Origin: Betaproteobacteria bacterium HGW-Betaproteobacteria-1
GTDB lineage: Bacteria > Pseudomonadota > Gammaproteobacteria > Burkholderiales > Methylophilaceae
Reading direction: 5' to 3'
Assembly (NCBI GenBank): GCA_002842435.1
Contig: PHCX01000004.1
Coordinates: forward strand, 116,209 to 180,208
DNA length: 64,000 bases
The notes under the pieces are model-generated. The model ran no database searches. It saw nothing but the letters and a program-made list of their open reading frames with translations, and was not told the origin of the DNA. A program made the translations under genes and the position numbers. This document shows positions 46,725 to 56,600 of this stretch, piece by piece (the stretch's first letter is position 1; the number at the start of each line of letters is the position of its first letter).

Positions 46725-46834
46725 TGTCTTCCAATTCAAATTACCCGACAAACCTCAAAAAACAAGATGCAATTCTGGTAGCATGTTATTAACTAATAAT
46801 ATGACACCTTTACCACAAATATCGATATAAATCA

Positions 46835-46850
46835 TCCGACTATAGTCGGA
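46835..46850. promoter_or_regulatory. 16-bp perfect palindrome before the unknown gene
   Basis: TCCGACTATAGTCGGA ends 8 bp before ATG 46859. Its position between a possible promoter and the start suggests a repressor site. A short direct repeat, ATGACACCTTT, occurs at 46801 and again at 46859, where it is the gene start. Confidence 0.45.
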
Positions 46851-46858
46851 ACCTGCCA

Positions 46859-47533
46859 ATGACACCTTTGCAACCCCAGAAAAAAAGATCGGCTGGCCGG
46901 CCAAAAGAGAACGAATTGTTGCGGGAACTGAAGGTAAAGACCTGGTTCAACGCAGTGGCTGAAGCCAGCGGGAAAACAGCATATGAACTAGAGAAGGAGT
47001 TCTCACCGTCCTATGTGGACAAGGGTAAATTCCACAAACAACGCTCAAGACTCTGGGAGAAATATCGGACAGGCAAGGTTGTGCCGACGATGAAGGAAAC
47101 GAAGGGTGGACGACGACCGATTGCACTTCTGGTAGAGGAGAAATACCCGGGCACGTTACAGTGGTTGACCAGTCCTCTATGGACGCTGGCAGATCCGGAA
47201 GCGGAAATTACGATGGATTATCTGCGGACGGTATATGAGTCATTTGAGCCTAAAATGCGTGCACTTTTCATTCAAGAAAAACCAGAGAATCGGCTCTTTT
47301 GGCGAGTCCCATTTTCAGCTAATAAGAGTCTACTGGAAGATATTGTTTCAAAGGAAAGTGTCACCGGCTTTGTTGGGTTGTTGTGCTTAATGAGGGAGTC
47401 GGTTCTGTTGCAAGAAGAATCTTTTTTAAGATTGATTATTCAGAGTTTGAGAAAGTCAAAAATAAATGTAAATGCTATTTCCAACGAAATAATCAATTTA
47501 AAGAAATTTGTTCTAAAAACCTTTGCGAAGTGA
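46859..47533 (+). CDS. Hypothetical protein divergent from tnsA
   Basis: 224 residues. The N-terminus is basic (KKRSAGRPKENELLRELKVK) and contains an AT-hook-like GRPK, then WFNAVAEASGKTAYELEKEF, which resembles a small DNA-binding helix bundle. The middle has KGGRRPIALLVEEKYPGTL. The C-terminal third is AT-rich and helical. I recognise no family. It is divergent from the tns operon, next to a palindrome and TnsB-type boxes, so it could be a transposition regulator or the first cargo gene. Confidence 0.65.
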   Translation: MTPLQPQKKRSAGRPKENELLRELKVKTWFNAVAEASGKTAYELEKEFSPSYVDKGKFHKQRSRLWEKYRTGKVVPTMKETKGGRRPIALLVEEKYPGTLQWLTSPLWTLADPEAEITMDYLRTVYESFEPKMRALFIQEKPENRLFWRVPFSANKSLLEDIVSKESVTGFVGLLCLMRESVLLQEESFLRLIIQSLRKSKINVNAISNEIINLKKFVLKTFAK

Positions 47534-47792
47534 GAGCTTTTAGGCTAATTGTTAAAGATTTTGATTATGTATAGTAAATATAATGAGCATAGACATAACT
47601 GCCCCTTAATGGGCATTAGTAGTGGAAATGGAAAATATGAATTATAATCAAGGGAGTGAGGTGCGGAAAAAGCCACCTCACTATTGTTTATTAGCTAAGT
47701 ATAGATATTATGAGCAAGAGAAATCTTGCTAAGATTTCAGAATACATGTTTTACCTCCTTTCTTAGTGCGCGCTCGCGGCTTGGATTGGAAA
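47534..47792. other. Intergenic region with hairpins only
   Basis: No supported gene. TGCCC/GGGCA (47600, 47611) and a 9-bp hairpin, AGTGAGGTG (47655) with CACCTCACT (47674), are visible. The second may end the preceding gene, although its T-run is poor. Confidence 0.45.
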
Positions 47793-47825
47793 ATAGAAGG
47801 CCCCATGTGTGTCAGCACTGGGGCT
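47793..47825 (-). terminator. Probable terminator for the 155-residue gene
   Basis: Complementary GGCCCCA / TGGGGCT arms around a 13-nt loop lie just past the stop of the minus-strand gene, followed on that strand by a TTCTATTTT tract. Confidence 0.5.
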
Positions 47826-47834
47826 TTCGCCCAT

Positions 47835-48302
47835 TCATTGTCTGAAAAGTTCTGTTGCAACAGCTTTATAACGGTGGGGGATATTCCCTTTACCCACAAA
47901 AGTTTTACGAACTCGTCCTTCTTCCTCAAGTTTTGTGATCGTCATTGAAATTCTTGCACGTGGGCTTTGCCCCTTCACTACCACTCCATATTTTTTAAGC
48001 GCAGAGTCAATGTGGGCTACGGTAAATTCCTGAGCTCCAAATTGCTCAACCACTTCAGTCACTTCTTGACGGAGTGTTTTTCGACCGCTATTGGCTTCAT
48101 GGCGCAAGTCAGCAATATTTATTGCTTTGGATGAAGTGGCAATCTCACCATTTTTTATTAAATCAACAGATTGAAATTGAGGCTGGCCGAGCAGTTTTTC
48201 AACCACCCGTAAGGCTTGTTCTGCCTCCTGCAGTTCTTCTTTCTTAATTTCTACAAGCTTTTTCAATTCAGCAATTACCGTTTGATTGCTAATGGTGATC
48301 AT
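47835..48302 (-). CDS. Hypothetical coiled-coil / winged-helix protein
   Basis: 155 residues. The N-terminal 45 residues form an amphipathic coiled coil (LKKLVEIKKEELQEAEQALR). From about 75 on the sequence looks like a winged helix: LRQEVTEVVEQFGAQEFTVA, then DSALKKYG and ARISMTITKLEEEGRVRKTF. It is probably a DNA-binding regulator. It is divergent from the histidine-kinase gene (233-bp gap), which makes it a candidate controller of that module. Family not recognised. Confidence 0.7.
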   Translation of the reverse strand: MITISNQTVIAELKKLVEIKKEELQEAEQALRVVEKLLGQPQFQSVDLIKNGEIATSSKAINIADLRHEANSGRKTLRQEVTEVVEQFGAQEFTVAHIDSALKKYGVVVKGQSPRARISMTITKLEEEGRVRKTFVGKGNIPHRYKAVATELFRQ

Positions 48303-48535
48303 AGTGTTGACCTCAATTATTTATTACAAATGCTATTATATGAGAAAAAAGACGGCGAGTGTAAGCAAAAATACATAAATAGTTAATGAATTGATATATG
48401 GAAGGATGCGGAGGTATGAAAGATATAAAAGAGTGGGTTATTACAAGAATATGAGAGGCTATAATTTTTGAGGCGAAATTAGCGCTCTTATAAGACTATG
48501 TGTATTCTTGATATCTCAATAAAACAGGGGACGTA

Positions 48536-50884
48536 ATGGCTAAATTTGATGTTGCTGCAAGGACATTAATTCATCTTGGATCAGAGCTTATTACCTCTGA
48601 TGAGATTGCTATACACGAGTTAATAAAAAATTCGTTTGATGCAGGTTCTCCCCGGGTTTCAGTTAAATTTATGGTTCTTTTCTCTATAGAGTTAATTGAT
48701 AAGTGTAAAAAACTTCTCTTAGTTGCCAATCCAATAAAGAATCCCATCGAGGAAACGATAGATTTAATCAATCTTGAAGTAGCCCCTGAACTTTCGGGTC
48801 CCGCAAAACAGTATTTAGATTCTCTTTTAGATCAGTTAGTAAGATCACAGACAAATAATAATGCTATCCAAATTATTGAAAGTGCAAATTACATTGAGGT
48901 TGCAGATAGTGGATCTGGAATGTCACGCGAATTGCTAGATGAAGTTTTCTTAAGAATTGGTACAGACTATAAGGTAAAAAATATCTCAGGACCTATGAAA
49001 GACCGAGTAATTCTTGGTAATAAGGGCATTGGTCGGTTAGCGATGATGAAGCTAGGATATTGCGCTTATGTAGAAACATGGGTGGTTGGTAAAAAAACTT
49101 CGGAATCTATCAGTTTTGATTGGCGTGAATTCGAAGATCCTAATAAATCAATATCCGATGTTGAGTTCCCTATATCTACCCAGCCCAAGCCAGCAAGTTC
49201 CGAATCAGGGACGTTAATTAAAGCATTTAATTTAAAATCGGATTGGAATGAGGCTCGCATTCGAGATGTAATCATCAACAAATTTCTAAGAAGAATGAGA
49301 AGTCCCTTTTCAGAAGTGAACTCTCCTTTTCCAATTGATGTTCACTTTAATGGTGGATCCAGAATCCCGATTCAAGCTCTGAATCCTGATTTAATCAAGT
49401 TAGCTGACAGGACGCTGTCTTTTGAGTTTTTCCCAAATAAAATTCATTATTTGAATGATCCGGTTTTAAGGGTGGTTATTTCCAATGAGAAAAATCAATT
49501 CGCGGACACTCCATTTGAACGAAATCTTGCAGAGGTTTCACATAAATTAAATGCTTCAGTTGATGACATTAAGAAGTTAGGGCCATTGAAGCTGAATATA
49601 CATTGGTTCAATCGAGCGAATTTGAATCAAAGCGGATTAAAAGATGACCTTTCACGAATGCGAACAGAATTAGATGTCTGGAACGGAGGGGTAGCGATCT
49701 ATCGCGATGGCTTTCGAGTAGGCCTCTCAGGCTCAGAGGATGACGGCGATTGGCTAAAACTGGATCAGACTGCCTTGAAAAAAGGGGGCTTTATTGTTAA
49801 TCGTATTCAAACGATAGGCGCGCTAGAGATAACAAAAAAAGATAATCCAAATTTAATGGATCGATCAAATCGGGAAGGCCTTATCGAAACTCGTGAGACT
49901 CATATACTTCGAGAATTATTAATTGAATTTGCGATAAATGCATTAAAAGAAAATGTAATTATTGAAAATGAACTTCAGAAAAAGGCTCAGTTAGCTGAAT
50001 TTGTCTCAGATGGTACAGGCACCATTGAGAATCAGTTAAAAGAAGCCTCTCACAACCTTAGCCTTATTCGTGAACAGGCATCTCCTGAACTTAAGACTAG
50101 CGTGAATTCTTTAGGAGAGAATCTTCATTTTATTACGAGCCAGGTTAAAAAATATAGCAATGCAATTTTGGAGCTCACTGAAAAGCGAGAGGATATTCTT
50201 GAGCTAGCAGGTGTTGGAACCGTCATGCATAGTGTTTTACATGAGCTGACCAGAACCACAGCGCAAACAAGAGATTTATTATCACAGGTTGCTAAAACCG
50301 CTGATGATTCGACAAAGGATCTTCTGGAGAAATTGGAAGCCGAGATTAAGGCAATCAATACTCGATTGCGTCAACTTGATCCACTTACTCCTAGTGGCAG
50401 ACAAAGGCGAGATGAGTTTGATATTGTTAAATTAACTAATACTATTCTTAAAGGATATCAAAGCCGATTTAATAGGCATTGTATCGATATCAACTTTACC
50501 GTTGAAGGTGAAAAGCCCAAGGATCCAGTAATGGTTAAGATGGTTAAAGGTTTTTATAGTTTGGCTATAGAAAATCTATTAACAAATTCTGTCTATTGGC
50601 TTAAAACAAAGGTGAATTATGGGGAGCGAGATCGAATTATTAATATAGATATTGATCCTGTGGCTAAGGTACTAAGCCTTTCTGACAATGGCCCCGGAAT
50701 AGCTCCTAATGACAAAGAAAGGATTTTCAATCCTGGTTTCTCGCTGAGAAAAAATGGGAATGGGTTTGGTTTGTATATTGCGCGTGAGGTGGCAAAGCAT
50801 CATGGTGCAAATCTTGGTCTTGATGAAGCTTTAGGATCAGATGGACGTCATCGCACATTCATGCTTGAATTGCCGAGGGATTAA
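48536..50884 (+). CDS. Dual-GHKL ATPase / histidine kinase
   Basis: 782 residues with two separate GHKL ATPase domains. The first (1-200) resembles Hsp90/MutL types: HELIKNSFDA (E28, N32, D35), VADSGSGMS and NKGIGRLAMMKLG. A linker and coiled coil (about 480-550) lead to a histidine-kinase core with phospho-acceptor candidate His569 (MHSVLHELTRTTA), N-box NLLTNSVYW, G1 SDNGPGI, F-box IFNPGFS and G2 NGNGFGLYIAREVAKHHG. It is cytosolic, with no membrane segment. The next gene, 2 bp away, encodes a receiver-containing protein, the natural phospho-partner. Strongly AT-rich, imported cargo; a stress- or phage-sensing role is only inferred. Confidence 0.85.
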   Translation: MAKFDVAARTLIHLGSELITSDEIAIHELIKNSFDAGSPRVSVKFMVLFSIELIDKCKKLLLVANPIKNPIEETIDLINLEVAPELSGPAKQYLDSLLDQLVRSQTNNNAIQIIESANYIEVADSGSGMSRELLDEVFLRIGTDYKVKNISGPMKDRVILGNKGIGRLAMMKLGYCAYVETWVVGKKTSESISFDWREFEDPNKSISDVEFPISTQPKPASSESGTLIKAFNLKSDWNEARIRDVIINKFLRRMRSPFSEVNSPFPIDVHFNGGSRIPIQALNPDLIKLADRTLSFEFFPNKIHYLNDPVLRVVISNEKNQFADTPFERNLAEVSHKLNASVDDIKKLGPLKLNIHWFNRANLNQSGLKDDLSRMRTELDVWNGGVAIYRDGFRVGLSGSEDDGDWLKLDQTALKKGGFIVNRIQTIGALEITKKDNPNLMDRSNREGLIETRETHILRELLIEFAINALKENVIIENELQKKAQLAEFVSDGTGTIENQLKEASHNLSLIREQASPELKTSVNSLGENLHFITSQVKKYSNAILELTEKREDILELAGVGTVMHSVLHELTRTTAQTRDLLSQVAKTADDSTKDLLEKLEAEIKAINTRLRQLDPLTPSGRQRRDEFDIVKLTNTILKGYQSRFNRHCIDINFTVEGEKPKDPVMVKMVKGFYSLAIENLLTNSVYWLKTKVNYGERDRIINIDIDPVAKVLSLSDNGPGIAPNDKERIFNPGFSLRKNGNGFGLYIAREVAKHHGANLGLDEALGSDGRHRTFMLELPRD

Positions 50885-50886
50885 TA

Positions 50887-52761
50887 ATGTCTCTTAAAGA
50901 GCTCTTTAAACAAGCAAAAATACATAGAGTTGCGATTGTCGATGATGACTTGAGAACAACAATTACTCAAGCTGATGTATCAAACTCATCTCCAAATGAT
51001 GACGATTTGAACTCCTTAAGTGATGCGACAGATCCTGATTTCATTGAGTTCCATCAATTCCTTGCGACAGAAGATCTTCCTAGAGACAATGTAGATCAAA
51101 TGCTTGCAGCGCTAGAAATTGATGATGTTCGTGCAAGAGCTCCAGCACGCTATAAAGCTGCTGCTGAAAGGGTGCTCGCCCGACGTGAACCATTCGCTTC
51201 GCGAGTGATGTTGGCTAAAGATTGGCTGCAGGCTCTAGGGGTTAAGCCTAGTAAGTTCAAAATATATACCAATCCAGCTGAGGTTGACTTAACTGAAAAA
51301 TTTGATTTGTTATTGATTGATTACTTCTTAGTAAATGACTCAAACGAATTCACTATCCCACTAATAAAAGACTTGTTAGCGGCTCATGAAAATGAGCGGC
51401 TGCCACTACTAGTTATTCTTATGTCTTCGCATGAAGCACAACTGCAAGCTGATTTCAATATATTAAGGCCTGAGTTAGAAAGAACTAGCTCGCGTTTTCG
51501 ACTTATGTTAAAGCCCACACTTTCCACTGCAAGCAAATCATTTTGGCACTGTACATTTGAGCAACTTGCTAGCGAGCGTAGCGTTGTCATTCCAATTGAG
51601 AAATTTATTAAGGCTTGGTCCGAGAAATTAAAATTAGCTGCAGACAAGATTAGCAATGGGCTGTGGTCTCTTGATGCGCATGCACTATCAATACTCTCAA
51701 AAACTGCTGAAGAAGATCATTTGAGTTTAGAAGAGTATTTTGGTGATTTGTTGACTAGAAGGGTATTAGCAGAAGTCGAGCATGCAGATTTTCCTGCGAC
51801 TGAAACAGCTCTTCTAACTAAAGCATTATCCGCCGCGGAAAGGCCAAATTTTGACTCAGAAATAGGCGATTCAAGATTGGCTCTGCGTAAAATCGTTGTT
51901 GATATAGCGTGGCATCGTCAGAATTGGTGGAAGCCCAAGAAAACATATCCTAGAAATTCAACGCAGAGAAAGTTTGAGTGGTTAAAGAGACATGTTCGTT
52001 TTGGGACGGTATTGCGTCGGAAAACCACTAGAGAATATCTAGTTAATATTACTCAGGCTTGCGATGTTGCGCATGTTCCTATTGAGGAAATTAAGCTGAA
52101 CCACATGCTCTTTCTCCCGGGTGAAGAAGGAGCCTTACATAATATGAAAATACCAGGAAAATATGCATCTTCATATTCATTTGATAAAGGCAATGCCTGG
52201 ATAAACCTTTTTTGGAATTTAAGGCAACCTCGAACGCCTTCGATGAATGATTTTCTCGGTATTTTAGGGGGATACGAAATTGTCGGCCAGCTTCGACAGG
52301 ACCAGGCGCAAGATATAGCGGCACAGTTTTCCCATTTAACATCCAGAATTGCTACTATCAAACCCCCTGGCTTTGCGAAATTTTATGGTTTTGTATTTGG
52401 CATAGTTGGCGCAGGGGAAAACGCGGTCTGGGAGATCAAATCATCAAAAATAATTGCCCATACAAATCTAGTTGGACCTAAACAGAAAATCAATTTTGAT
52501 GTTTCAAATGCTCAAATTGCCTTAGATACTCTTGCAGGAATCCATGATGTGGATGCCTCCTTACGAAGTCTGATTACAGGGTTCGATTTAAAATTAAAAA
52601 GTGAAATGGTGCTAGTTCCTTCAAAACTGAAAGGTTGTTTGAGTAGTACGGAAGCAATTGATTTAGAGGCGAATTTTCAAGAGCATCCAGAGTTAGTAAA
52701 GTTTAAGGAGCAAGCGAGACCTGGAGTTAACTTTCTATTATTATGGCCGGAAGAGAATTGA
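50887..52761 (+). CDS. Receiver-domain protein paired with the dual-GHKL kinase
   Basis: 624 residues. The acidic pocket VAIVDDD (19-21), phospho-acceptor D145 in FDLLLIDYFL, the Ser of ILMSSHEAQ and K209 in LMLKPTL define a response-regulator receiver, stretched by an insertion of about 80 residues between strand 1 and the rest. The remaining 400 residues (WHRQNWWKPKKTYPRNSTQR, LVNITQACDVAHVP) match no output domain that I know and have no helix-turn-helix, so the output is probably not transcriptional. Start and the upstream stop are 2 bp apart: a two-gene operon. Confidence 0.8.
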   Translation: MSLKELFKQAKIHRVAIVDDDLRTTITQADVSNSSPNDDDLNSLSDATDPDFIEFHQFLATEDLPRDNVDQMLAALEIDDVRARAPARYKAAAERVLARREPFASRVMLAKDWLQALGVKPSKFKIYTNPAEVDLTEKFDLLLIDYFLVNDSNEFTIPLIKDLLAAHENERLPLLVILMSSHEAQLQADFNILRPELERTSSRFRLMLKPTLSTASKSFWHCTFEQLASERSVVIPIEKFIKAWSEKLKLAADKISNGLWSLDAHALSILSKTAEEDHLSLEEYFGDLLTRRVLAEVEHADFPATETALLTKALSAAERPNFDSEIGDSRLALRKIVVDIAWHRQNWWKPKKTYPRNSTQRKFEWLKRHVRFGTVLRRKTTREYLVNITQACDVAHVPIEEIKLNHMLFLPGEEGALHNMKIPGKYASSYSFDKGNAWINLFWNLRQPRTPSMNDFLGILGGYEIVGQLRQDQAQDIAAQFSHLTSRIATIKPPGFAKFYGFVFGIVGAGENAVWEIKSSKIIAHTNLVGPKQKINFDVSNAQIALDTLAGIHDVDASLRSLITGFDLKLKSEMVLVPSKLKGCLSSTEAIDLEANFQEHPELVKFKEQARPGVNFLLLWPEEN

Positions 52762-52786
52762 AATTTCTGCACAAGCTTCTACTGAA

Positions 52787-53626
52787 TCATTTGTGACAAA
52801 CCGCGCAGGAACCACCGCCCTCGTCAATGCCATAAATTTCATCAATCTCTGCATTAATACGAACCGGCCGCAGTGGGTTCACAGGTCGACTCCTCAACTC
52901 CTTATTCTTTCTAACCTCAAAGTCTTTAATAATTTGCTCAATCCGCTCAGGAGCTTCAAGTTCGATCAGTGATTCACCTTGGCTCCAAGTAAATGGAGAG
53001 CCATGTGCCAAGGCATCTTTTTCATAATTCTTGGCATCTTCAAATGCCTCTGGATGTACCTCTTTTAACCTGACCCACTCGATCTTTTGTTGGAAGAAGC
53101 AGAAGGTGCATCCACTCCTGCTACGCCAATTATAATATTCAGGCCATCCCACACCAGACGAGTCTAGTATGTCGGATACTGCCATTTTATCTATCCCATT
53201 TTCCCTGAACGGCAACTTCACGATGAGGTTCTGATGTTTGGAAGTGTAGCCTTCCCGGTAGTCTTCATCTGACCGAATAGCCACGTAACTGGTGACAGTG
53301 TCTCCGGCATTTAGCATTGGTTTGACCCATCGTTCGAAGGGCAGCAGTTTCAGCTGGCGTGTGCACCAACGTGCTTGGGCTGAAGGTAGAAAATGGTTGT
53401 ATTCACGTAGCCAGAAATCAAAATCCCGGTTTGGGTTCAGCTTTAAAATTTGCTTGCCCAGGTAACCTTCAAGTTTCCCCAGAAATTCATAAACTTCCGG
53501 TAGTTCTTTACCCGTATCTGTAAAAAAATAATCAATATCGAGTTCAGGCGCATGATGTCGCATAAAGATCGCGAGGGCTGCGCTGTCTTTACCGCCTGAT
53601 AATCCCAGAACATGCCGCTCAGCCAT
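52787..53626 (-). CDS. DndC-like PAPS-reductase/ATP-pyrophosphatase family protein
   Basis: 279 residues. The PP-loop is HVLGLSGGKDSAALAIF (SGGKDS from residue 10), then FFTDTGKELPE, ARWCTRQLKLLP and GWPEYYNWRSRSGCTFCFFQ with paired Cys likely to bind an Fe-S cluster, and a C-terminal GGGSCAVCHK. Proteins of this group activate a substrate with ATP and transfer sulfur; DndC uses this in DNA phosphorothioation. No DndA, DndD, DndE or Ssp genes are present. It is the third gene of an operon with DUF4007 and a large ATPase (2-bp gap), so a nucleic-acid sulfur modification or a related sensing step is plausible but unproven. Confidence 0.82.
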   Translation of the reverse strand: MAERHVLGLSGGKDSAALAIFMRHHAPELDIDYFFTDTGKELPEVYEFLGKLEGYLGKQILKLNPNRDFDFWLREYNHFLPSAQARWCTRQLKLLPFERWVKPMLNAGDTVTSYVAIRSDEDYREGYTSKHQNLIVKLPFRENGIDKMAVSDILDSSGVGWPEYYNWRSRSGCTFCFFQQKIEWVRLKEVHPEAFEDAKNYEKDALAHGSPFTWSQGESLIELEAPERIEQIIKDFEVRKNKELRSRPVNPLRPVRINAEIDEIYGIDEGGGSCAVCHK

Positions 53627-53628
53627 GT

Positions 53629-56600
53629 TTACTCTACCTCATCGGAAAATTGAAGGCTGGCATGGGCAAGTGCAGCTAACGCAATCTCAGGAGATAAGTC
53701 GCGCAGATTAAATTTTTCGGTGATTTCAGAGGCTAGGTTGAATACCATTTGCTTATCCCTGTCATTAACGTCAAACACCCTAGAGTGCACACGAGCATCT
53801 GAACCAGATCCCAGTACGACTGCAAATGCCGATCTGGTTGGCGTGCGATGCTTGACTGCTGCCAGTGCTTCTACTTGTTTGAATTTGGTAGCCCAGCCTT
53901 CAAGCTCTAAGTAGACCTCATTAATGGTATTGTCATTCCATTGTGGCGGCGGTTTATTTCCAGCCTGGCTCAAAATGCCTTCAAGGCTACTGAAGGATCC
54001 GTCATAGTTCATGATCCTGGTCACAAACCCATTGAATCGAAGATCGCCCGAGATATCCAATACGATTTCGGCTCGATGGTTAAGTTCTTTGATGTCACCT
54101 CGAGCATCTAGGGCATCCATTAGATGATTTCCTAGATTAGTTACCATCCTTTTATAAGCACTGAATAATTCCAATATAGGAGGAGCGATGCGGGCAACAT
54201 ACTCTTCGATTGACTTGGCTTCGAATAGAATCGGGAGATCAATAAACAATAATTTGTGTGGATCTGAAGCACGAAGCAAATGCTCGCGCAATTTGCTGGT
54301 TTCTCTCGACAATGAAGATGTACGTTGCGTCCATTCTGGCAAGTTAAAGATAAAACCCACTAACCCTCTGGCAGTATCTAAGGGATCCGCTATAGATAGA
54401 TGAATACCTGCCTTGCTTAAGACGTTGGCGATACCAAGCAGGATGTCATTCTTGGAAGCATCAATATGAATTTTTCTTAAAGAGAATTTGGTTGGCTGTT
54501 GCAGACAAAGATCCATGCTTGCATCATCAAACGTATGCTGAAAAATACCATTGTCATAGATCGCGATCTGATCTCGTCTGGAAAGGATATAGGCAGCGAT
54601 CAATAAGGGCATTACCCCTTCTTTTACGCCAAAAGGTTCAGCTTTCCAATGTGTATATACATCGCTCACTAGTATCCGATCTGCTTCTGAAGTGAACAAT
54701 CGATCAGTTCCATCCCAGAGCGCCTGTAGATTGCCTGGGTCAGTCTGAGACGGAGCCTGAATGCGCCATATGCCCGCAGCATTCTGCCTGTGAAGGCCTG
54801 TTAAGTTGAGCAGTGTTTCGTGCAGTCCACGTTCTGCAGGCCAGCCTGTCAGTCCAAGATTCTCCTCATTTTCATTCAAGATCATGCGGTGTAATAGATC
54901 GCGGCGTGCTTTTACTGCATTGGAAGATAAGGAGTCCCTGTTCACCAACTCACTTTTTAGTTTGGGCGCGCTATGGAATATTCTGGTAGCGGACTCAGAG
55001 GCAAGTTGGGAGAGATTGATATTGCTTTTCCATTTGTTGCCGATCCACCATTTGGCCTTATCCATGGAGGCACGCAGTTCAGACTGTAGGGCTGAACTTG
55101 TTGCAGCGATTCTGGCTGCTAACTCCCGTTTTGCAACTTGATCGCCTGCTATTTCATGAGCGCTCGTATCAATTTGCTTAAGTGCCAATAACTCAAGGCC
55201 GAGATCGTTGATCTGTTTATAGTTTGTGGGGAGGCCAAATATGATTAAGGAGGAAAGTGATTTGGCGACTGCGGCAATTTTCTTTTGAACGGTGGATTCA
55301 CTAATACTGGTTTCAGGGATGATAAGGAGGAATCGACCAAAGCTGCCGTCAGTCAATTCTTCGGGTTCATTCAAGGCATCCTCGAGGCTGATCAACGAGA
55401 AGTCCATCCATCGTAGTGTCCCGGTTTCTTGATAATGTCGCTTGGCCACAATTGGCCGTAGTCCGGCCATAGTTGAGAGCATAGATGGCTCAAGCTTACC
55501 TAGTCTATTGCGAGATTGCTTTAATGCAGCGTCAATATCAAAGTCACTACCTTCAAATATGCCCCATGCTTCTAAGTGACTACGATATATTGCCACTCTC
55601 CACTTGGAGAAGCGCTCGAGCGCTAATTCAATAGCCTCTTCTGATTGATCTGGATGGATCGCATGCAGCACTTGGACATTAGGGTAGAGACCGGAATCCG
55701 ATTTAAATAAATCGAGAATTGCAATGCACTTCATCAAATCAACTTCAGCCCCATCGCTCCTGGCTTGTACCTTTGTTACGGCTTCTACCGCTAATGCCCA
55801 ACGATGGCCATCGGACGAACCTATGATTGCGGACTCTAGGTTTGCGCGCAAAAACTCCCAATAGTCAGCCGGCGTATAAAGGGTATGTTCTTCAAGAGGT
55901 GTTTGATGCAAAAAGGCTTTGAATGCATGTGGCTCACTTGAGGTCAGGAATCCAAATGTACTGCGCTCATTTTGGCCAAATTGCCTTCTGGATGCAGGTC
56001 CCAAGATCGCCGCAACGGCCGGATGAAGTGGCCAGCATGCGTCTAACCTTTCTGTGAACTCTTTACCAATGGTAGGACGTCTTTTTTGGATCGCTTGGGC
56101 AATGACTTTTGCTGCTTGTGCAGTCCAATCATGCGCTTGATCAGTTTGGATTGCCTTTCCGATAAGCTCAACGACTTCATCGCTCGTGGAAATCAAGGGG
56201 ATATCGGAATATCGACCCTGAATCTTAGCCCACTCTTCTTTTGTTTCTTGCCCTAGTTTATTAGCATATTGGCGGAATGACTGATGCAGAATGCCGATCA
56301 CAATAAATTTTGAATGCCCGCGCTGCGTATACTCTGCAAGGTCTTGGAAGAAATGTAGGTCACCGCCTGTATGTGCGCAATACTCAAGAAATTTGCCCAT
56401 CTCATCTATGACAAGCAGCAGGCCATCCGTATCATTTGATAATGAGGCACTTAATAAAGCATTCAGCACCTCTTTCTGATTGGTGGTATCGATAGCTAAC
56501 TCGTTATTTCCAGCATTAAGAGCATGCCCGATTTCTTCAACCGGATTGGCCTTCTTGCCCGTGATCGCAAGTACGTTCCAGCCTTTCTTGACAGGAAAGG

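Noticed and set aside
47729..47929. 66-codon minus-strand frame overlapping the end of the 155-residue gene
   Set aside because: It is out of frame with the better-supported gene and runs through its terminator hairpin.
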